The notes under the pieces: generated by a model
Seen by the model: only the letters and a program-made list of their open reading frames with translations
The model's database searches: none
Told to the model about the DNA's origin: nothing
Made by a program: the position numbers and the translations under genes
In this document: in pieces, positions 24,076 to 37,539 of the stretch
Layout: the number at the start of each line of letters is the position of its first letter
Position numbering within the stretch: position 1 is the stretch's first letter
Source of the DNA: Massospora cicadina
Taxonomy: Eukaryota; Entomophthoromycota; Entomophthoromycetes; Entomophthorales; Entomophthoraceae
Direction of reading: 5' to 3'
Length of the DNA stretch: 64,000 bases
Assembly (NCBI GenBank): GCA_022478985.1
Contig: JAKSZP010012118.1
Location: forward strand, 47,645-111,644

Positions 24076-24452
24076 TTTTTTTCTCTTGTGATTCCCAAAT
24101 TTAATCTAAAAAGTGACCAGACCAAGATTAAAGAGGAAACATTCGCCTGCAAGTGAGCACTGCACCTATAGAGAAGTACACTATGGCCAAACCACCCAGA
24201 ATAAGTAATTCATTCCGCCCATCTGTGCTAAGCATAAAGAAACGGATGGCTTGCTTGCACCATTTACAATTTAATTAAGAAGTACATCAAGATGGTCGAA
24301 CTGTCTGGATGACTTCTCACCAACCAAGGCCCCATATGATTAATAATGGAGAAGGCCCAAATAATGAATGCATGCCAAATAATGAATCAGCAGAAAAAAT
24401 GATGAAGAAAAGCTCAAAATCAACTTAGGGTCACATAAAACCCTTGCAATAA

Positions 24453-27400
24453 ATGAAGATAACAGAACTGACTCCCCAGAATCAGTGTCCACTGAAAATC
24501 AGACAATTTGAGCAACCTTTTGGGGAGCAAGGAGTGACGCCAAGAATAGCGGTGTCAGAAATATATCCCACCAAACCTCAATCAGTAGAGGGGATTGGGA
24601 CCTTGCAGGGTAAAATTTTTTTGAAAAAAAACCAAAAAATCTGGATAAAATATTAGTTGGATCTGAAACTGACTCAGATTTGACCAGCAGATATCAGCCA
24701 CTCAAATCAGCAGGGCAATGACAAAAATTTTTTTGGCTGATATGGAGAAACTTACTGACAACGCTCAGAATAATTGCTCAAAGAATAAGTCATGGACCAG
24801 TCCCAACAAAGACCAGTTGGGGGGAGAACAGTCCCCAACCAAAATCAATCTGGAAAACTGAGAAAATCGTTGGGCATAATCCCCAATGAGCCATTGGGTG
24901 CAATCCCAACAATTTTAAGTCAACTGTGGGGGCTAAATTAGCCCAGAATTGATTGCCAAATCTGAATGGGCCATCAGGGACAATCCCCAACAATGTCAAG
25001 TCGATGGAGGGGGCTAAAATAGCACAGAATCAATCGCCAAAGAAGTATGAGTCATTGGAGACCAACCCTGACAGGGACAAAGTAATATAAAGGACCAAAT
25101 CTGAAGGATAGGACACCCAGGAAACATCAGCTAAAAATGAAAAGTGCTACCAGAAGGGGAAACACCCCAACATTGGTCAAGTCAGTGACCAGGGCTCTCG
25201 AGAAATAGACTTCTGTTCAGATGGACATGCTAGCACACCGCAGCATGTCCACTCACAAAATCAAGCAATGGGAGGCCCTTCAGTTCCCATATTCATTGGC
25301 GACGCAATTGGTCTTCAAAAACATCAAACTGGCCATCATGGATATTTGGCGGGACCACAAGTGTTCCACTGGGGCAGCCAAATGATGGCTCAACACCTAA
25401 ATCTCGCTCAACATGGTGGTGCTCTTCAAGGCGTTGCTGATTATTAACAAAGACGCCCTTAAATTGACGAAAATCACCTGGAGCATAAGGTGACCAAAGC
25501 TGCCCTTTTAGAATACTTGAGTCCGGCAGATGTGAAGGCTTGGATGGATGCCAGCATCGACCTTCTAAACGTGATGGAATATAACAAGGCTGGTATATAA
25601 GTACAATCTGCTTAACTGTCAGGAGCTCGGGCCTCAAATCAATGGAATTAGCCAAGTATGCAAATGACGATTCCCAAACATTTTGACCGCCTCAAATGAG
25701 CCTGACACACCATTCCAGTAGACACTGCACTGGAATGGTATAATACCACATTCTCCCAGAGGAGGCGCTGCCGTGGATTAAAGCCAGATTAAGGCCACTG
25801 AGGCCTTACACTGGTCATAAACCAGGGTCCTGCCAGCCACAGCATCAGACCTGATGAAGGCAGGATGGACAAAGGAAAAGGTGGTGGAGTGGGGACCCTT
25901 CTGGGATTGGTCATTGGAAGAGGCCATCAACTGGTCCACCAACAGATTCACCTCAATAGAAATGAAATATTGGTTCCAAGTGGGAGCCAGTATTGACTGA
26001 GTATTTGAATGGGCGGATCTGGGAGTGACAAAGCCAATTCACAAAACCCTTCGAGGCCAACCTTTCCCTATCAAAAAGTGGAAAATCTGGTGAGACATCG
26101 AAACAAGTGCCTAATCTGCAGACTGGGATGCAGCGGGGTTCACCCCAGTGTCAGCCCAAACCGTGGATGTAACATGAATTTTACCACATGTGGCAAAGGC
26201 AATGAAAGGTGTCACAAACCCAGACCTGGGCTGAGAATGGCTCAAAGGGGGGATGAACATTAAACCATCCAGGAATGGAAACAATCCTTCCTGAAACTGA
26301 CGTTAGCTGCCCCATATGCCGCTGAAGGTTTCACCATCTCTGAAGCTTTCCAATGGAGTAAGGCGGGAGTTTCAGCCGCCATGGCACGGATTTTTACAGA
26401 TGGGGGTTGGAATAGTGTCACAGTAAGGGACTAGTGCCAGCATAGTTCAGTTACAGTGGAGGTCCTCCAGAAATACCTATAACCAACGTGCGGCATGAAA
26501 TCTTCCCTCAAGTGGTACCATCTGGGTTTTTCACCGATGGATGCCCTCAAGTGGCAGAAAATCAAAATTGGAGCATAAATGGCTAGAAACATCAATCGCC
26601 AATGTATCAGCATTCACCAAATCAAAGTGTTCCTCAATCAGGGATTTAGTCTCAATGAATCAGTAAGCTGGATATTGAAGGGGAAGACCCCCGCCAAAGT
26701 GCCCAAACCTAGCATTAAAACCAAGTCGTACAGCGCAGCAGAAGCACATACTGATTACAACACATGGAATGGGGCAGAAAGCCATATCGATTACATCTGC
26801 AATTAATCAGTGGAGGCTTTATGGACCGCCAAGCGCCAAAATTCTACCTAAAGGATGCTATACAAATCCAACTGCAGCTAGTAGAGGAGGAGGGGTGGTT
26901 CAACCTGATAATGTCGATTTATCAGGAGCTCACCAAAGTTCTAGCAAGAGGGGACTTTGACCATCATTGGGTACCCAAACGAGGGTATATCAATATAGCA
27001 ATCCCAGGAAAAATGGACCACAAAAAACTCCTCGAGATTGGGATCAAATATAAGGGCTTTCATATGAGAATGGAGCTGGCCAGATACACCAACCAAACAG
27101 AAAGGTGGGTGACATTCCAAAACCTCCCAACTGATTGAGAAAGAAAGTGGGTACACAAAGTGATCTGAACTGGATTGTTGTACTATGGGGAAGTATGAGA
27201 ATTTTTGCAAGCCAGTGGCGATTACATTGAAAAGTGCCTCTGCCCCTGGACAGTAGAAGCACTCTATGAACCGGCACCTTGGATTAAGCTGAACAAAATA
27301 GCCTTGCCCTGAGTCATCTTCCTGCCCGGCTAAACAGGGTAGTATACATCGAGCAAGAAGATGCCAAGCAAGTGTGCCAGTTCTGCTGCCAGACTGGCCA

Positions 27401-27510
27401 CACAATGTCTCAATGCCATCATCGCAAAGGAAAAACCACTCAGGAGTACAAATATGACCCCATCAGCGGGGTCACCGAGGTCAGAACAAAGACTTTCCTT
27501 TGACTAAAAG
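24453..27510 (+). pseudogene. LINE2 ORF1 (CCHC protein, with long N-terminal extension)
   Basis: Open pieces begin at ATG 24453 (MKITELTPQNQ). The certain part is 26760-27500: RGYINIAIPGKMDHKKLLEI, RYTNQTERWVTFQNLPTD, YYGEV and then the knuckle CQFCCQTGHTMSQC (CX2CX4HX4C, 27375-27416). The order (conserved block, YGE-like block, knuckle) matches ORF1 of copies A-C. About 2.3 kb upstream has no counterpart there. It includes a Cys-rich stretch (CLICRLGC, TTCGKGNERCHK near 26105-26215) that might be a second, atypical metal-binding region. The true start is unknown. Many stops. Confidence 0.65.
24888..25075 (+). repeat. ~80-bp tandem repeat in the LINE2 5' part
   Basis: Two and a half diverged units. 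Each has a gagccattggg/gggccatcaggg start, caatcccaacaa, aagtcaactgtgggggctaaa, and a cagaattgattgcca end. A unit length of about 80 bases (27 codons) would keep a reading frame in the ancestor. Confidence 0.5.
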
Positions 27511-28389
27511 CCAGGGAATAGTTCTGTGTAACCTGACGGAGGTTGGGGACATGAAATGCCAACAACAATAGTTGGACTAGGCCCTTAGGGAAGCATGGGA
27601 GCTAGAAGCAGCCAAGTGACCCAATGAGGATGATGAACCATTCATAAATCCAAACCCTGAATCATACATAATGGACGAAAAAATGAGTTCCAAACCAACG
27701 GAGTCATTCCCATTTCAAGTGGAATGTACAATCCATGAGGAGATGATGGCAAAAAGTGAACCCAAAGAAATCCCCCAAGAAGGGATGGGCGCTAGATGCT
27801 GATAGATTGAAATGAAACCTGACAAGTCAAAAGCGAACAGAAAGCAAATTCAAAAAATTATTGGCAAAGAAACCCAAGAAAACTGGCACTAAAATATGTG
27901 AAGTGACAAAATCAGCAAAATTGGATGGATGGACACCGAGTAAAAAATTGAGAGCAGCCAACAAATTGAAAAAGGGGTGAGAATCTGCTTGACGGATGAG
28001 GGGAAATCTGCCGCTCCACCAGTAGGGAACATGGTGTACCCAGAACCAATTATAAAACCATCCCAATTATCATCCAATATGGAGATGGGGATGGTGACCA
28101 AATTCTCAGTGCACAGAATGCCCAGTAATATAACCACAGTTCCATCCAATTATCCCCAAAAAGCTGATAAATAACCCCACTCACCCTCAGCAACATCTTC
28201 TGCCAATAAACAAGACTCTGTATACAACTTGCTCCATAACCCAGAAAATGCTAATCCTCATACCCATGGGTTGGGCAGCTGATAAAGAGGATTGCAACCA
28301 CAAATGCTTGGGGGATGGCGAGCATACAAATGATGAGGAGTAAGATGCACCATTTATAAGTTAATAATATATTGACTTAATTTTTATTT

Positions 28390-31300
28390 CAGAAATGCAA
28401 GATGGTAATCAAAGGGAAATGGTGCTGAGCTCAAACTGCAATGTGATGAACCACCCAGGGTCCCACCAAATAGGCTACCAAGCCCTCTGAATGAATCATG
28501 TGGTGATCGTCACAATGAACAAGAAATTAGACCTGTAATTTGTGGAGGAAACTCACGCCAGGAAGGATCTTGATAGCAACAGCTAAAAACAGGTAAACTG
28601 GCAAGAGCCTTCGAGTGGTGGCAGTCTACGCTCCACTGAAGCACCACAAAAACTGTATTTTTCTGGTATTTTATCATAAGTGCCATCCGAAGTGATGACA
28701 GTAATAGCAGGAGACCTGAATTTTTGGACAAATGCAAGTTGGGATATGTTCTCAACTAGCGAATGTCCTAACAGAAAGGATGATGAGATGCTGTAACACC
28801 TAGTCAAAACAGGGATGTGTATAATGTTGATAAAGAGGATGATGACCCAGTTATCTTAACATGATAGTTGTATGACTCTGCCAGATCCTCACAGTCCTGC
28901 TCACGCCAAGAATACATCCTAGTGTCATTGGATCTCAAGCCACTGACAAAACAGCAAGGTCAGTATAAATGCTAAAAGTAACAACATGGTCATCCGCATG
29001 GATATCAATATTGACAAACCCCAAGGAATCATGAATGGCAGTTTGGCACCAGCCACGCTGAGGGACGGGGGAATGGCGCTGAACAATCAACGCTGGACTG
29101 AATTGACTGGTTGCAAAGCTGGATAGCCAACCAGAGTTAGACCCTCTGGAACAATGGACTCAGATCAAAGTGAAGATGAAGCATGATAGCATGAAGTTAA
29201 AAAAGCAACAACCTATAAGTAAACTGCCACTGAAAAACAACTGAATTATAAATTAGAGTTGTTGAAGCTCACTCAGCGGGATAGAGAAAATTGGTGGAGA
29301 AAATACCAAACAATGCACAAAAAGTATCAAGCCCTAATGATGAATCAAGATTCAGAGCAAAGGACCATTGCGACATACTGATATCAGAGCTTAGTGGGGG
29401 CAATGACCAAAGAGGGCCTGGCTTCACTCAAGGAAATCTGAACCAAGTCTAGGATATGGGAAGTGGAGACAGCGTAAGGGGAAGTATCAACAGACCCAGA
29501 AACAATTAAGTGCAAGCTTGAACAATTCTATGGCAAACTTTTCTGACAACAAGAAAATGAGCAAATTGGTGACAAATGCCCTAATTGACCCGGCCAAGCT
29601 GGCACTAGAAGCTGTACGCCAGAAGATGTAGCCAAATTATCTGCCGAAATTTCTAATGATGAAGTTAAGTGGGCACTAAAGGAATCTCCAAGAATGAAAG
29701 CACCAGGCCCTGAAAATATGTGTGCAGAAATATACAGCACATTCCATGACCGCATAATGTTGGAGCTCAAAGCCCTCTTTATTCACTGTTTGCAAAACGG
29801 AAAACAAATTCTGGGGGGGCAGGAGACCCAAATTGTAATCATGTACAAAAAGGGACTCTGACGCCAACTTCAGAACTGGCACCCAAATGCACTATCAAAG
29901 GCTGATTATAAGCTGCTCACGAGCATATTATCAAATTGGCTGATGGCAACAGCACCGTGCATGTTCCATAAGGCCCAGAGCAGATTCATCAAGAGATGGA
30001 GTATTTGGAACAGTATCTGTGCAGTCCAAAATGAACTCCAGAATGCGCGGGGAAATGAATAGGGGTATCTTATGCTCCTTGACATGGAAAAGGCATACAA
30101 CTTAGTAGCATGGTCATTCCTACACAAGTCATTAAAGGCGGTAGGTATCCCCAACACTTTTTGAGCATGGATAACAACACTAGACTTGGGCCTGGTAACC
30201 AAGGTGATTGTCACAGATGGTGTAACCAACAAAATCTGGTCGTGCAGGGTCTCTGACAAGGCAACCCTATGTCACCAATACTGTATAATTTTGCAGCCAA
30301 CATTTTGTTGGTGGCAGCGAATGTAAAAAACCAGGGCCTAATCCACCCAGACCAAACACCACTGAAAATTCTGGAATATGCTGATGACACGGTAGTAGTC
30401 ATAATCTCACTGACTGACCTCCAGGGCGCCGAGGGACTACTAGACTTGTACCAGTTAGCTTCAAACGTGAAAGTCAACTTGGCAAAAACCTCATTAATGA
30501 GGATCAGCGTCCCAAACTTCTGCCCACTGACTGACACAACGCCAATCATGAACTCCCAGATGATCCAATACCTCAGGATACTATTCAACGATAAGGGATC
30601 TGCAGTACTGGAAACTGAACAAGAGGTATTATCAAGCTTTTAGATCTGTATGGCAGACTGGAAGAACGCCAGACTAAGCCTCAAAGAGAAAGTACAGGCA
30701 ATCAACATCTTCATCTTCTCAAGGCTGTGGTACATTGACCATGTGATGCCAATGAGCCCAAGCCTAGAGAAGAAAATCAGGAAAATGCTCCGTACCTTCC
30801 TGTGGTTCAAGGCAAAGGCGGCGCTGATAATGCTGAAAACCCTGTCAAAACCAAAGAATGAAGGAGGCATGGGCCTCCTGGACTTCAAATCCCATGCTCA
30901 GTGGATCTGGGCGAAGTTATTCCTTAAACTAATGCAAACGCACATGCATTGCCTGACCCTAGCGTGGGGAGTGAACTGAGCAAGAGTCCAAATTCTCCAA
31001 GAGCTGGTCTCTCCCCACTCAATACATGAATGGATGGCACACCACCCATTAATACCCTCCTAAAAGGGTACCCCACACTACAGGTGACTATGCAATTGGG
31101 CTGTGTGCCAGGGCGGATGGTCGTTCAAGCGGTCAGATTAAGACGCCAATCAAATCTAAAGGGACATTGAGGCCCATAATTCTGCAATGATTTCTGCAAT
31201 GTGATGGGAGGAGCGTAACTGAATTGCTGATGAATACGCCACCAAGTTGATCAAAATAAGGTACAGATCAACACTAATTGAGTACGGCAATCCGCTCTTG

Positions 31301-31650
31301 AAACTCAGGCACAACCCACTTACTAAGCCACAAATCCTAGACAACTGGGCTACCAAAGGCCATAAACCCAACTACCTGACAAAGGAGTTGATTTTGGGCC
31401 TGAAATCCCATTTGGTAACAGCCAAAAAGTGGTTGATAACCTGGAAGATCCTAAACTGCGCATTCAAGTTGGCAAACACAGTGGGCTGAATTACCCGCAC
31501 AAGGAGTGCCCTGTATGCACTGAACCAGAAGCAGATATCACTCACTGAGGTTATGAATGCGCCATATCAAAAAATACTGGTTTATGATGCGACACATCCT
31601 ATTGGGTGAACAGTCACCAACAGAAACAAATCCATCACAGGATCTATTTT
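28390..31650 (+). pseudogene. LINE2 ORF2 (endonuclease - RT - zinc C-terminus)
   Basis: The endonuclease is decayed but shows RVVAVYAP (28612-28636) and VIAGDLNFW (about 28698-28725), standard APE motifs. The RT spans 29780-30990: LLDMEKAYNLVAW (~30079), MSPILYNFAAN (30269), ILEYADDTVVV with an intact catalytic pair (~30370-30400), NVKVNLAKTSLM and GGMGLLDFKSHAQ (~30861). A C-terminal CPVC...ITH...C cluster (31507-31560) corresponds to the zinc motif of copies B and C. A long open stretch (30269-30643) survives. Stops elsewhere, including one inside the zinc cluster, show the copy is dead. Confidence 0.85.
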
Positions 31651-32136
31651 TCACAAAAACCTTGAGAACAGCTCCGATCCAACTATGAGCCTTCATCTAT
31701 CATTATTATGTATATGTGAACAATTCAGCTCTCATTGCCAGAAGTTTAAGCAACGAGCGCCCCCATCACAAGAGTTTGGTGTTGAAGACCATTCAGAATA
31801 TCTCTGATCATCTCCAATAATCTTCAAATTCTCATGCTTAATCCCCAGGTGTTACAAAGCCACACGTTTGGCTTTCCCTGCTGGATCGCTCATCATATGC
31901 AATGAGGCAACTAATTGACTAAAAATTGAATGGCCTGTAAGCCTGCCGATGCTAACACCATGGCTAGCGATGGAGATTGCCAATCAGTAATGGTTGGAGA
32001 TGTTAGAACTCTAGTAGGCTAAACTCCCAGTCCTTTATCATCAGTCAAATCGCATGTATTCCTTCGCTCTCCTCTTACTCTCCCTTTTATCTTTTAAACA
32101 AATGGGGTTTTAATAAAAAAGGTTGTGCACACCTGT

Positions 32137-35100
32137 AACCACAAGCTAAGGTGAAGTAAAAATGCCATAATAGGGTCAAAACATTTTTGGTTAGGACAAA
32201 AATATTATCTCTATCCCCTCTTAGCATTATTTTAATTAATCATATGAAGTTTAAAAATTTTTTGGGGTTTGTTATGCAGGATGGTTCCTTCTAGTAATTT
32301 ATCTTTAATGAAAATAAATAAAATAATAAAAACAAAGGTAAGTAAAGAAAAGTAAAAATTAGAAAACTCAGTTTTTCAAACTCCTCAGGCCATTATGTTC
32401 CCACCCAAGATTCTCACCCTCTACCTTTCACATTCCCAGGTGGTGCCTTAAAGTTCCTTGGGTGCTTCATAATAGAAACAGTAAAATTGGCCTTTAGGTT
32501 AATTATGGGATTTTTTTTGTATACTAATATAGTAATCACACAAATAGAACAAGTGTTAATTATAACCTCCAGATTTATTTCTGCTCTTACAAGGGTACTT
32601 TGCCTTTGGAGTCACTTGTGAAGAAAATGTTACAACCTTGGTTACTGTAACCCTGGTATTACAGGGCATTTCTCTCCCCACTACTTGCACCTAGTTACAG
32701 CAATATCACTATGGTGGGTTAATATGCAGGTTGCCCCCATCTTCCCCTCAAATGCTCCCCAATGATCTGATGGAAGATTTGCTAGCCTATAGCTCTGACT
32801 TCATCCTACAGTTTTTTGGTCATAAATGTGGTTGCCCATCTTGAAGAGCCTAGCGCATTTGCTACAATATGCCATAATACTAAGAAAATATTTATATCAG
32901 TTCCCCCTTGCGCTGTAAAACCTTATGTCCCTAGATATCCATTTTGATCCCTCACATGGAGGGTGGGTGGACTATTTGATCATCCTGCTTAAGGTTAATC
33001 GCTCAAAATGCAAATGCCTCTCCTAGCAGCCTCAATGGGATCTGAGCCCACCTCCTCCCACAACCAAGTTGCTGCTGACCCTGTTACATTTTCTGTCTGG
33101 ATACAATCCTATGTCCCCCTCACCCAAATCCGGTTGCTTCCATAGCTCCTGTATCAGCCAACTAGTCCCTTCATCAACATAGAACTGCAAATGTCTCAGC
33201 TTATCATGAAACATATTGGACTATAGTTCAATCCAAACTTCCTTAATTTAGCAAGGAAACCTCATTCATATATAAATTCCCTGAACTATTTAAAACAGAA
33301 TCCATGCGGCTTATTGGCTGAGGTGCCTGAATTGTTTGTTTATATTAAAGATCCATTTACCAACTTAAATGACCTTTACATGCTGAATATGACTGTCATG
33401 GAAAAGGCAAATAAAATTGAGACTGGCCTACAAGTTGAGGTGCGTGAGCACCCTGAAGGCAACCCAGAAAGCTAAGGCAGTGCAAACAAATGACTTGGTA
33501 TCAGGTGGGGAGAGAAGTGAATAGGGGGCAGCGACTAGCGACCACCATAACTACCATACTAGCCAGTTAACTAACTGTAGTCACTGGGGTGACAAAAGAT
33601 TCCTCTGAGGTCAATTATTCAGGAGCAACGGTGGGCTCAGAATGCATGAAAGTACCACTTTGTGTAAGCGAGTGGCAAGGTTATGGAACCTTGCCCAGCA
33701 GGAGATAAATTCCCATTATACACGGAACGTCATGTCACCAGAGGGCGTCCACAAGCGGGGGATATCCCTATAAGGTCACTTGCTCAATAACCACATTTGA
33801 TGAGGGTAGGGAGTAGCATTGTAATGATGGCACCAGGGCCCAGTCGTTTCACAACCCTTTTAACATGGTCTTGGTAGCTGCAGTGACAGAAAGGAAAAAA
33901 GCTGTATTTAAGACATTTAATTGGAAAGGGAAAATGTTTATTGCAAAATATTTTGAGACTTGGCTACAACCTGATAAATAAGAGATGTTTATAGTAAGTA
34001 CTATAGGGCTTAGGGAATAACTGGGAATGCATGAATGCAGGTATTGCAATCTTATCTAATTTTGGTGGAATACGATTTACCAATAATTGAACACTTAATA
34101 GACCTTACACTGGCCAGCTGACTCTCACTCAACTTTTGCTACTAAAGTTTTTCTAACACTGCTATTCCAGTTGGTGATCAGTGATGCTTTGTTAGGCGGG
34201 TATTCTGGTTGCGCCCAAGGCCAGCTCACATAGGGCTGGTCCCATTGAGTATCAAAGGGATTTATCACCTTCAGCCTCACCATATAAGTTCGGGGGAGCA
34301 TCCCCTCTGCTTAATTAGGGTTGTATCCCATTCCCCACAAAGAAGGTTCCTAAGAGGGCAGCTGTTCCCCTTGCCATGCAGATGATCTTGCCCAAGTGGT
34401 AGACGAGCGTTAGTGACAGCCTCTCCTCTGAAGATTCCCCGCAAGGTCCCACAATTTCTTCTGCCAAATTAGTATGGCAAATTGAAGAAATTTGTGGGAA
34501 ATATCTGGAAAACCTACTCCCAAGGTGACGAGGCCCAACGGAAATGCACATTTAAATAATGAAGTATTGGGGGTCAAAAATTCAGTCACACTAGCCAGTG
34601 GCATCGAGCCACTGAGAAATGATGTAATCAATTAAATCCTTCCTTCAAAACTTCTGAAATAATGACCAGCGGGCTTTTAGCTATAAAATTAAAATATCAA
34701 TGTCAAATTTATGCTAGATATTACTAATGGCGTCAGGGCATTGCAAAAAGTTCACACTTACACAAAACCTTCCCCTCTCACATTAAGGTTATCACTTGAA
34801 AAATCCTGCTTAGCCAAACAAATGCCCAAGTGACCAGGTGCATATGGGTTGGGTATCCCAAACCCGTTCCTGACCTCTTGGGACCACCCCTATGTGGTAG
34901 CCCTGTGAGGTTCCCGTTGCCATTGGGCAAGATGCCATCTCATTAACCGTTGAAAAAATGGAAAATCCAAAATCAGTCATCTGAGGCTGAATTGGCAGCA
35001 ACTCAGCCTATAGCTAACTCTTTTGATGTTGATTCCCATTAGGTTTGATCTTCTTTGCCCCTCCCTCAAAGTTTGCCAATTTAGATCAAATTCTAAAGGC

Positions 35101-35902
35101 TACAAACCTGTGCTTTGATAAGTTTACCCCAAATTTGACAATTCTCTAATCAGTCATAACACTAAGGGTATTGTTGGTTTATTTTTCTCATTTAATTTCC
35201 AATAATTCCCAAACTTTGAACCCAACCTGATTATGAACTTCAAACCATCCATTCTAACTCACTTATTTCAACAACCCACAGGCCCCAGGGCCATGTTTGC
35301 CTGAATTGTCGCTATGTTTATTTAAACCACAATGGCCCATGAGCACCCACTGCGAAATATATCCCATTCTAAAAGCAGTTGATCAAGCAGCAATGCCTCT
35401 GGCATTTGGACTTGTAAGTTGGGTGCTTCAGTACTCAGATTGACAGGTCAGTCTAAAGTTGACTTGCCTTTTCATGACATAATCAACCAACTATTATTCC
35501 TAGCCATTTCCACCCTTCTCGTTGAGATAAGCATAGAAGTGATCATTTACTTTCAGATAAATGTGGTTGTAAAGAAGTTCTACTATGGCCACAATAGACC
35601 AGTATATCCCTTATTTATTAAGACAACCCTTCAAACTGGGATTTTCATGCTAGGAGCCGCCAAAATGGCCTTGGTGTTAGATCCCAGCTCTAAATCATTG
35701 TCCAAATTGATCTGATTAGTTGTTATGACTCTGCACCCATGTCAGTTTATTCTGACACTCTACTTATGATTTATCTGCCCTGTTATAAACCCTGTGGTTT
35801 CCCCAATCCTATTGCAATCCCTTCCATATCAGCAGACTCAACTATAGCTGCAATAAAGATAAATCCGCCTACTTTATAACCAAAAATTTTATCAAATGAC
35901 AT
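32137..35902. other. Unassigned region upstream of the split gypsy element H1
   Basis: The first part probably continues the unknown 1.9-kb repeat interrupted by LINE2. 33850-35900 should hold the leader and gag of H1, since its protease starts at 35903. Candidate relics are weak: a Lys-rich gag-like stretch near 33865-34000 and a CLNCRYVYLNHNGP string near 35300 that may be a broken zinc knuckle. No LTR for H1 could be matched to anything on the far side. A 98-codon open frame at 35419-35715 has no recognisable motif. Confidence 0.35.
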
Positions 35903-36490
35903 CAGGTATTCTTTATGCCTTAGTTAACACTGGTGCAGAGGGTAAAATAATGAGCTTATAGTTGGCTCACCAGCTGGAGATTGACCTGGAATCGGGTCCT
36001 ACAGCGATGGTTTCTTTGTTAGCCTCAAAGCCTTCATACATAGTATGGTGTCTAAGTTCTTCTCAGTTCACCAGCTTAGCTTTTGCAATCAATTCTCTGC
36101 AATGCAAATTCGGTGTCTCCAGTGATTTTGGGGGTGGGTTGTTGGCGTTGTCAGCATGTTAGAATTCACCCCGAGTCTGATATGTTGTCATTTCTCTAAT
36201 AGCCAGATGGAGTGTGAGTTTCCAATGTTGGATACCCTCACTAAAGCTTGTGTCTGTAGTTCAATTACAGCCCTTGATTCCCCTGTTGGTCTTCCGCACA
36301 CTTTTCCAATTGAGTTTTTGGGATATAAGAGTATTTTTGACTTTGCCAAGGCAGTTCGCCTTCCCCCTCATAAGAAAATTTGACTTTGCGTTTTGTACAA
36401 CAGTCAGGTAAATTAGCATAAACTACCCAAATTACCTGCATGCAGCAGAAGATGATGTTGCCCTCAATGCATGGTTGGATAACATTCTTC
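35903..36490 (+). pseudogene. pol: Gypsy element H1, protease and start of RT (left fragment)
   Basis: The frame MTSGILYALVNTGAEG (from 35903) is a retropepsin active-site region with the Asp of D-T/S-G changed to Asn. LAHQLEIDLE follows after an in-frame stop. Then the linker FDFAKAVRLPPHKK (36337-36378) matches the FS.....LP.HR signature upstream of the Ty3/gypsy RT. The reading ends ALNAWLDNIL at 36490, exactly where N1 inserted. Removing N1 and one copy of the target bases joins it to the RT sequence at 42527, which confirms the split. Confidence 0.78.
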
Positions 36491-37391
36491 TGTCAAGAAA
36501 GTATTTATAACTCTCCAAAGGCCAGTGTGGTTGTGCTCAGTGCATAGGACCAAAGAAAGTGAGCTAGTAGTCATTGTTATAATAATAAAAATAGCCCAAC
36601 AATGGGAGCTGGAGCTAAGAAGACAACAGGAGAGGATGTTGAACACAGTCAAGATGATAATGTGTAGAAAAAAAGCAAAACTTGTCTGTTCTCCAAAGGG
36701 AAATTCATAACCAAGTTTTGTACATTGTTAAAGTGTACTGGTGACCTAGTTTGGAGGGAACTGGGTGGGACCAGAAAGTGTACCTGAGGCTGTCACAAAT
36801 TTCAAAAAGGATAAACAGGCTAACATATCACAAGACCTCTTCAAAGAGGTCCATGCACAGGTGCACCCAAGTCAACATATATAAAAACGGAAAAATGACA
36901 ATAGGGTTTATAGGGGAATATGAGCAACGAGAAACATTTAGACCCAAGCAAAAATACTTAAGCTAACTCAGGGGAATCTTGGATCGGCGGAAGTGGTCCT
37001 AAGCCTTGGTGCACCAATAGGTGCACGCTTCCATCTAAAAGGGTCACATACCCTGAAATCAACTTTTCTTGAGAAATCAACTGAAGTTGAACCTGACCTG
37101 AGCATGCAATTTCATAAATGGATTAAGTTTTGAGCCCCTGTTACCCAATTAATTGAACTGTCCCAATATAGTTTAATTTATAAACTCATTTGTTTCAACC
37201 CTAGAGATGAAACATGTGGCTGGGTTTTAGGCACATTACTTGTACCAACCTGGGCGCACCTAGCCTATACCCAGAGTTGATTCAAGGTGTTATTGAGATC
37301 AGGAAGGGCCTAAAGTTTCACCTTCTGGACCTCCTGACACCCAGCTTGTCCCTGCTGTTGATACCATCTATAAGGTCATGTAAACATGACA
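36491..37391 (-). repeat. N1 3' LTR
   Basis: Starts tgtcaagaaagtatttata and ends aaggtcatgtaaacatgaca on the plus strand. It is a direct repeat of 41622-42521. Confidence 0.92.
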
Positions 37392-37412
37392 TTACCCTCT
37401 CCTCTTTTTGGG
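37392..37412 (-). other. N1 polypurine tract
   Basis: Read on the minus strand, the bases next to the 3' LTR are AAAAAGAGGAGAGGGTAA, a purine run of the kind that primes plus-strand DNA synthesis in LTR elements. N2 has a related tract (AAGGAGGGTGTAA) in the same place. Confidence 0.7.
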
Positions 37413-37539
37413 CTCCACTCCCCCTCCAGGGGCATTCTTCAAGAAATTTTTTGTGGGCTGGGGCCAACTTCATAGCAGCAACGTCTTAGTTAAACTTTAA
37501 TCTTGCAGCCTTAGAGGAAATCCTCGTGTAATGCTATAA

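Larger units (their letters stand above)
24061..32136 (+). mobile_element. LINE2, second LINE family, full length with 15-bp target duplication
   Basis: The element occupies 24076-32121 (about 8.05 kb), bounded by gttgtgcacacctgt at 24061-24075 and 32122-32136. The 3' end reads ggggttttaataaaaaag. The layout is a long 5' region, ORF1 with a zinc knuckle at 27375-27416, and ORF2 with endonuclease, RT and a C-terminal zinc cluster. ORF1 and ORF2 resemble those of copies A-C in order and motifs but not in close sequence, so it is a related but distinct family. The 5' end (tttttctcttgt) also recalls theirs. Confidence 0.9.

Noticed and set aside
35419..35715. 98-codon open frame upstream of the H1 protease
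   Set aside because: Position suggests a gag/protease linker, but no residue pattern supports it; left as unassigned.
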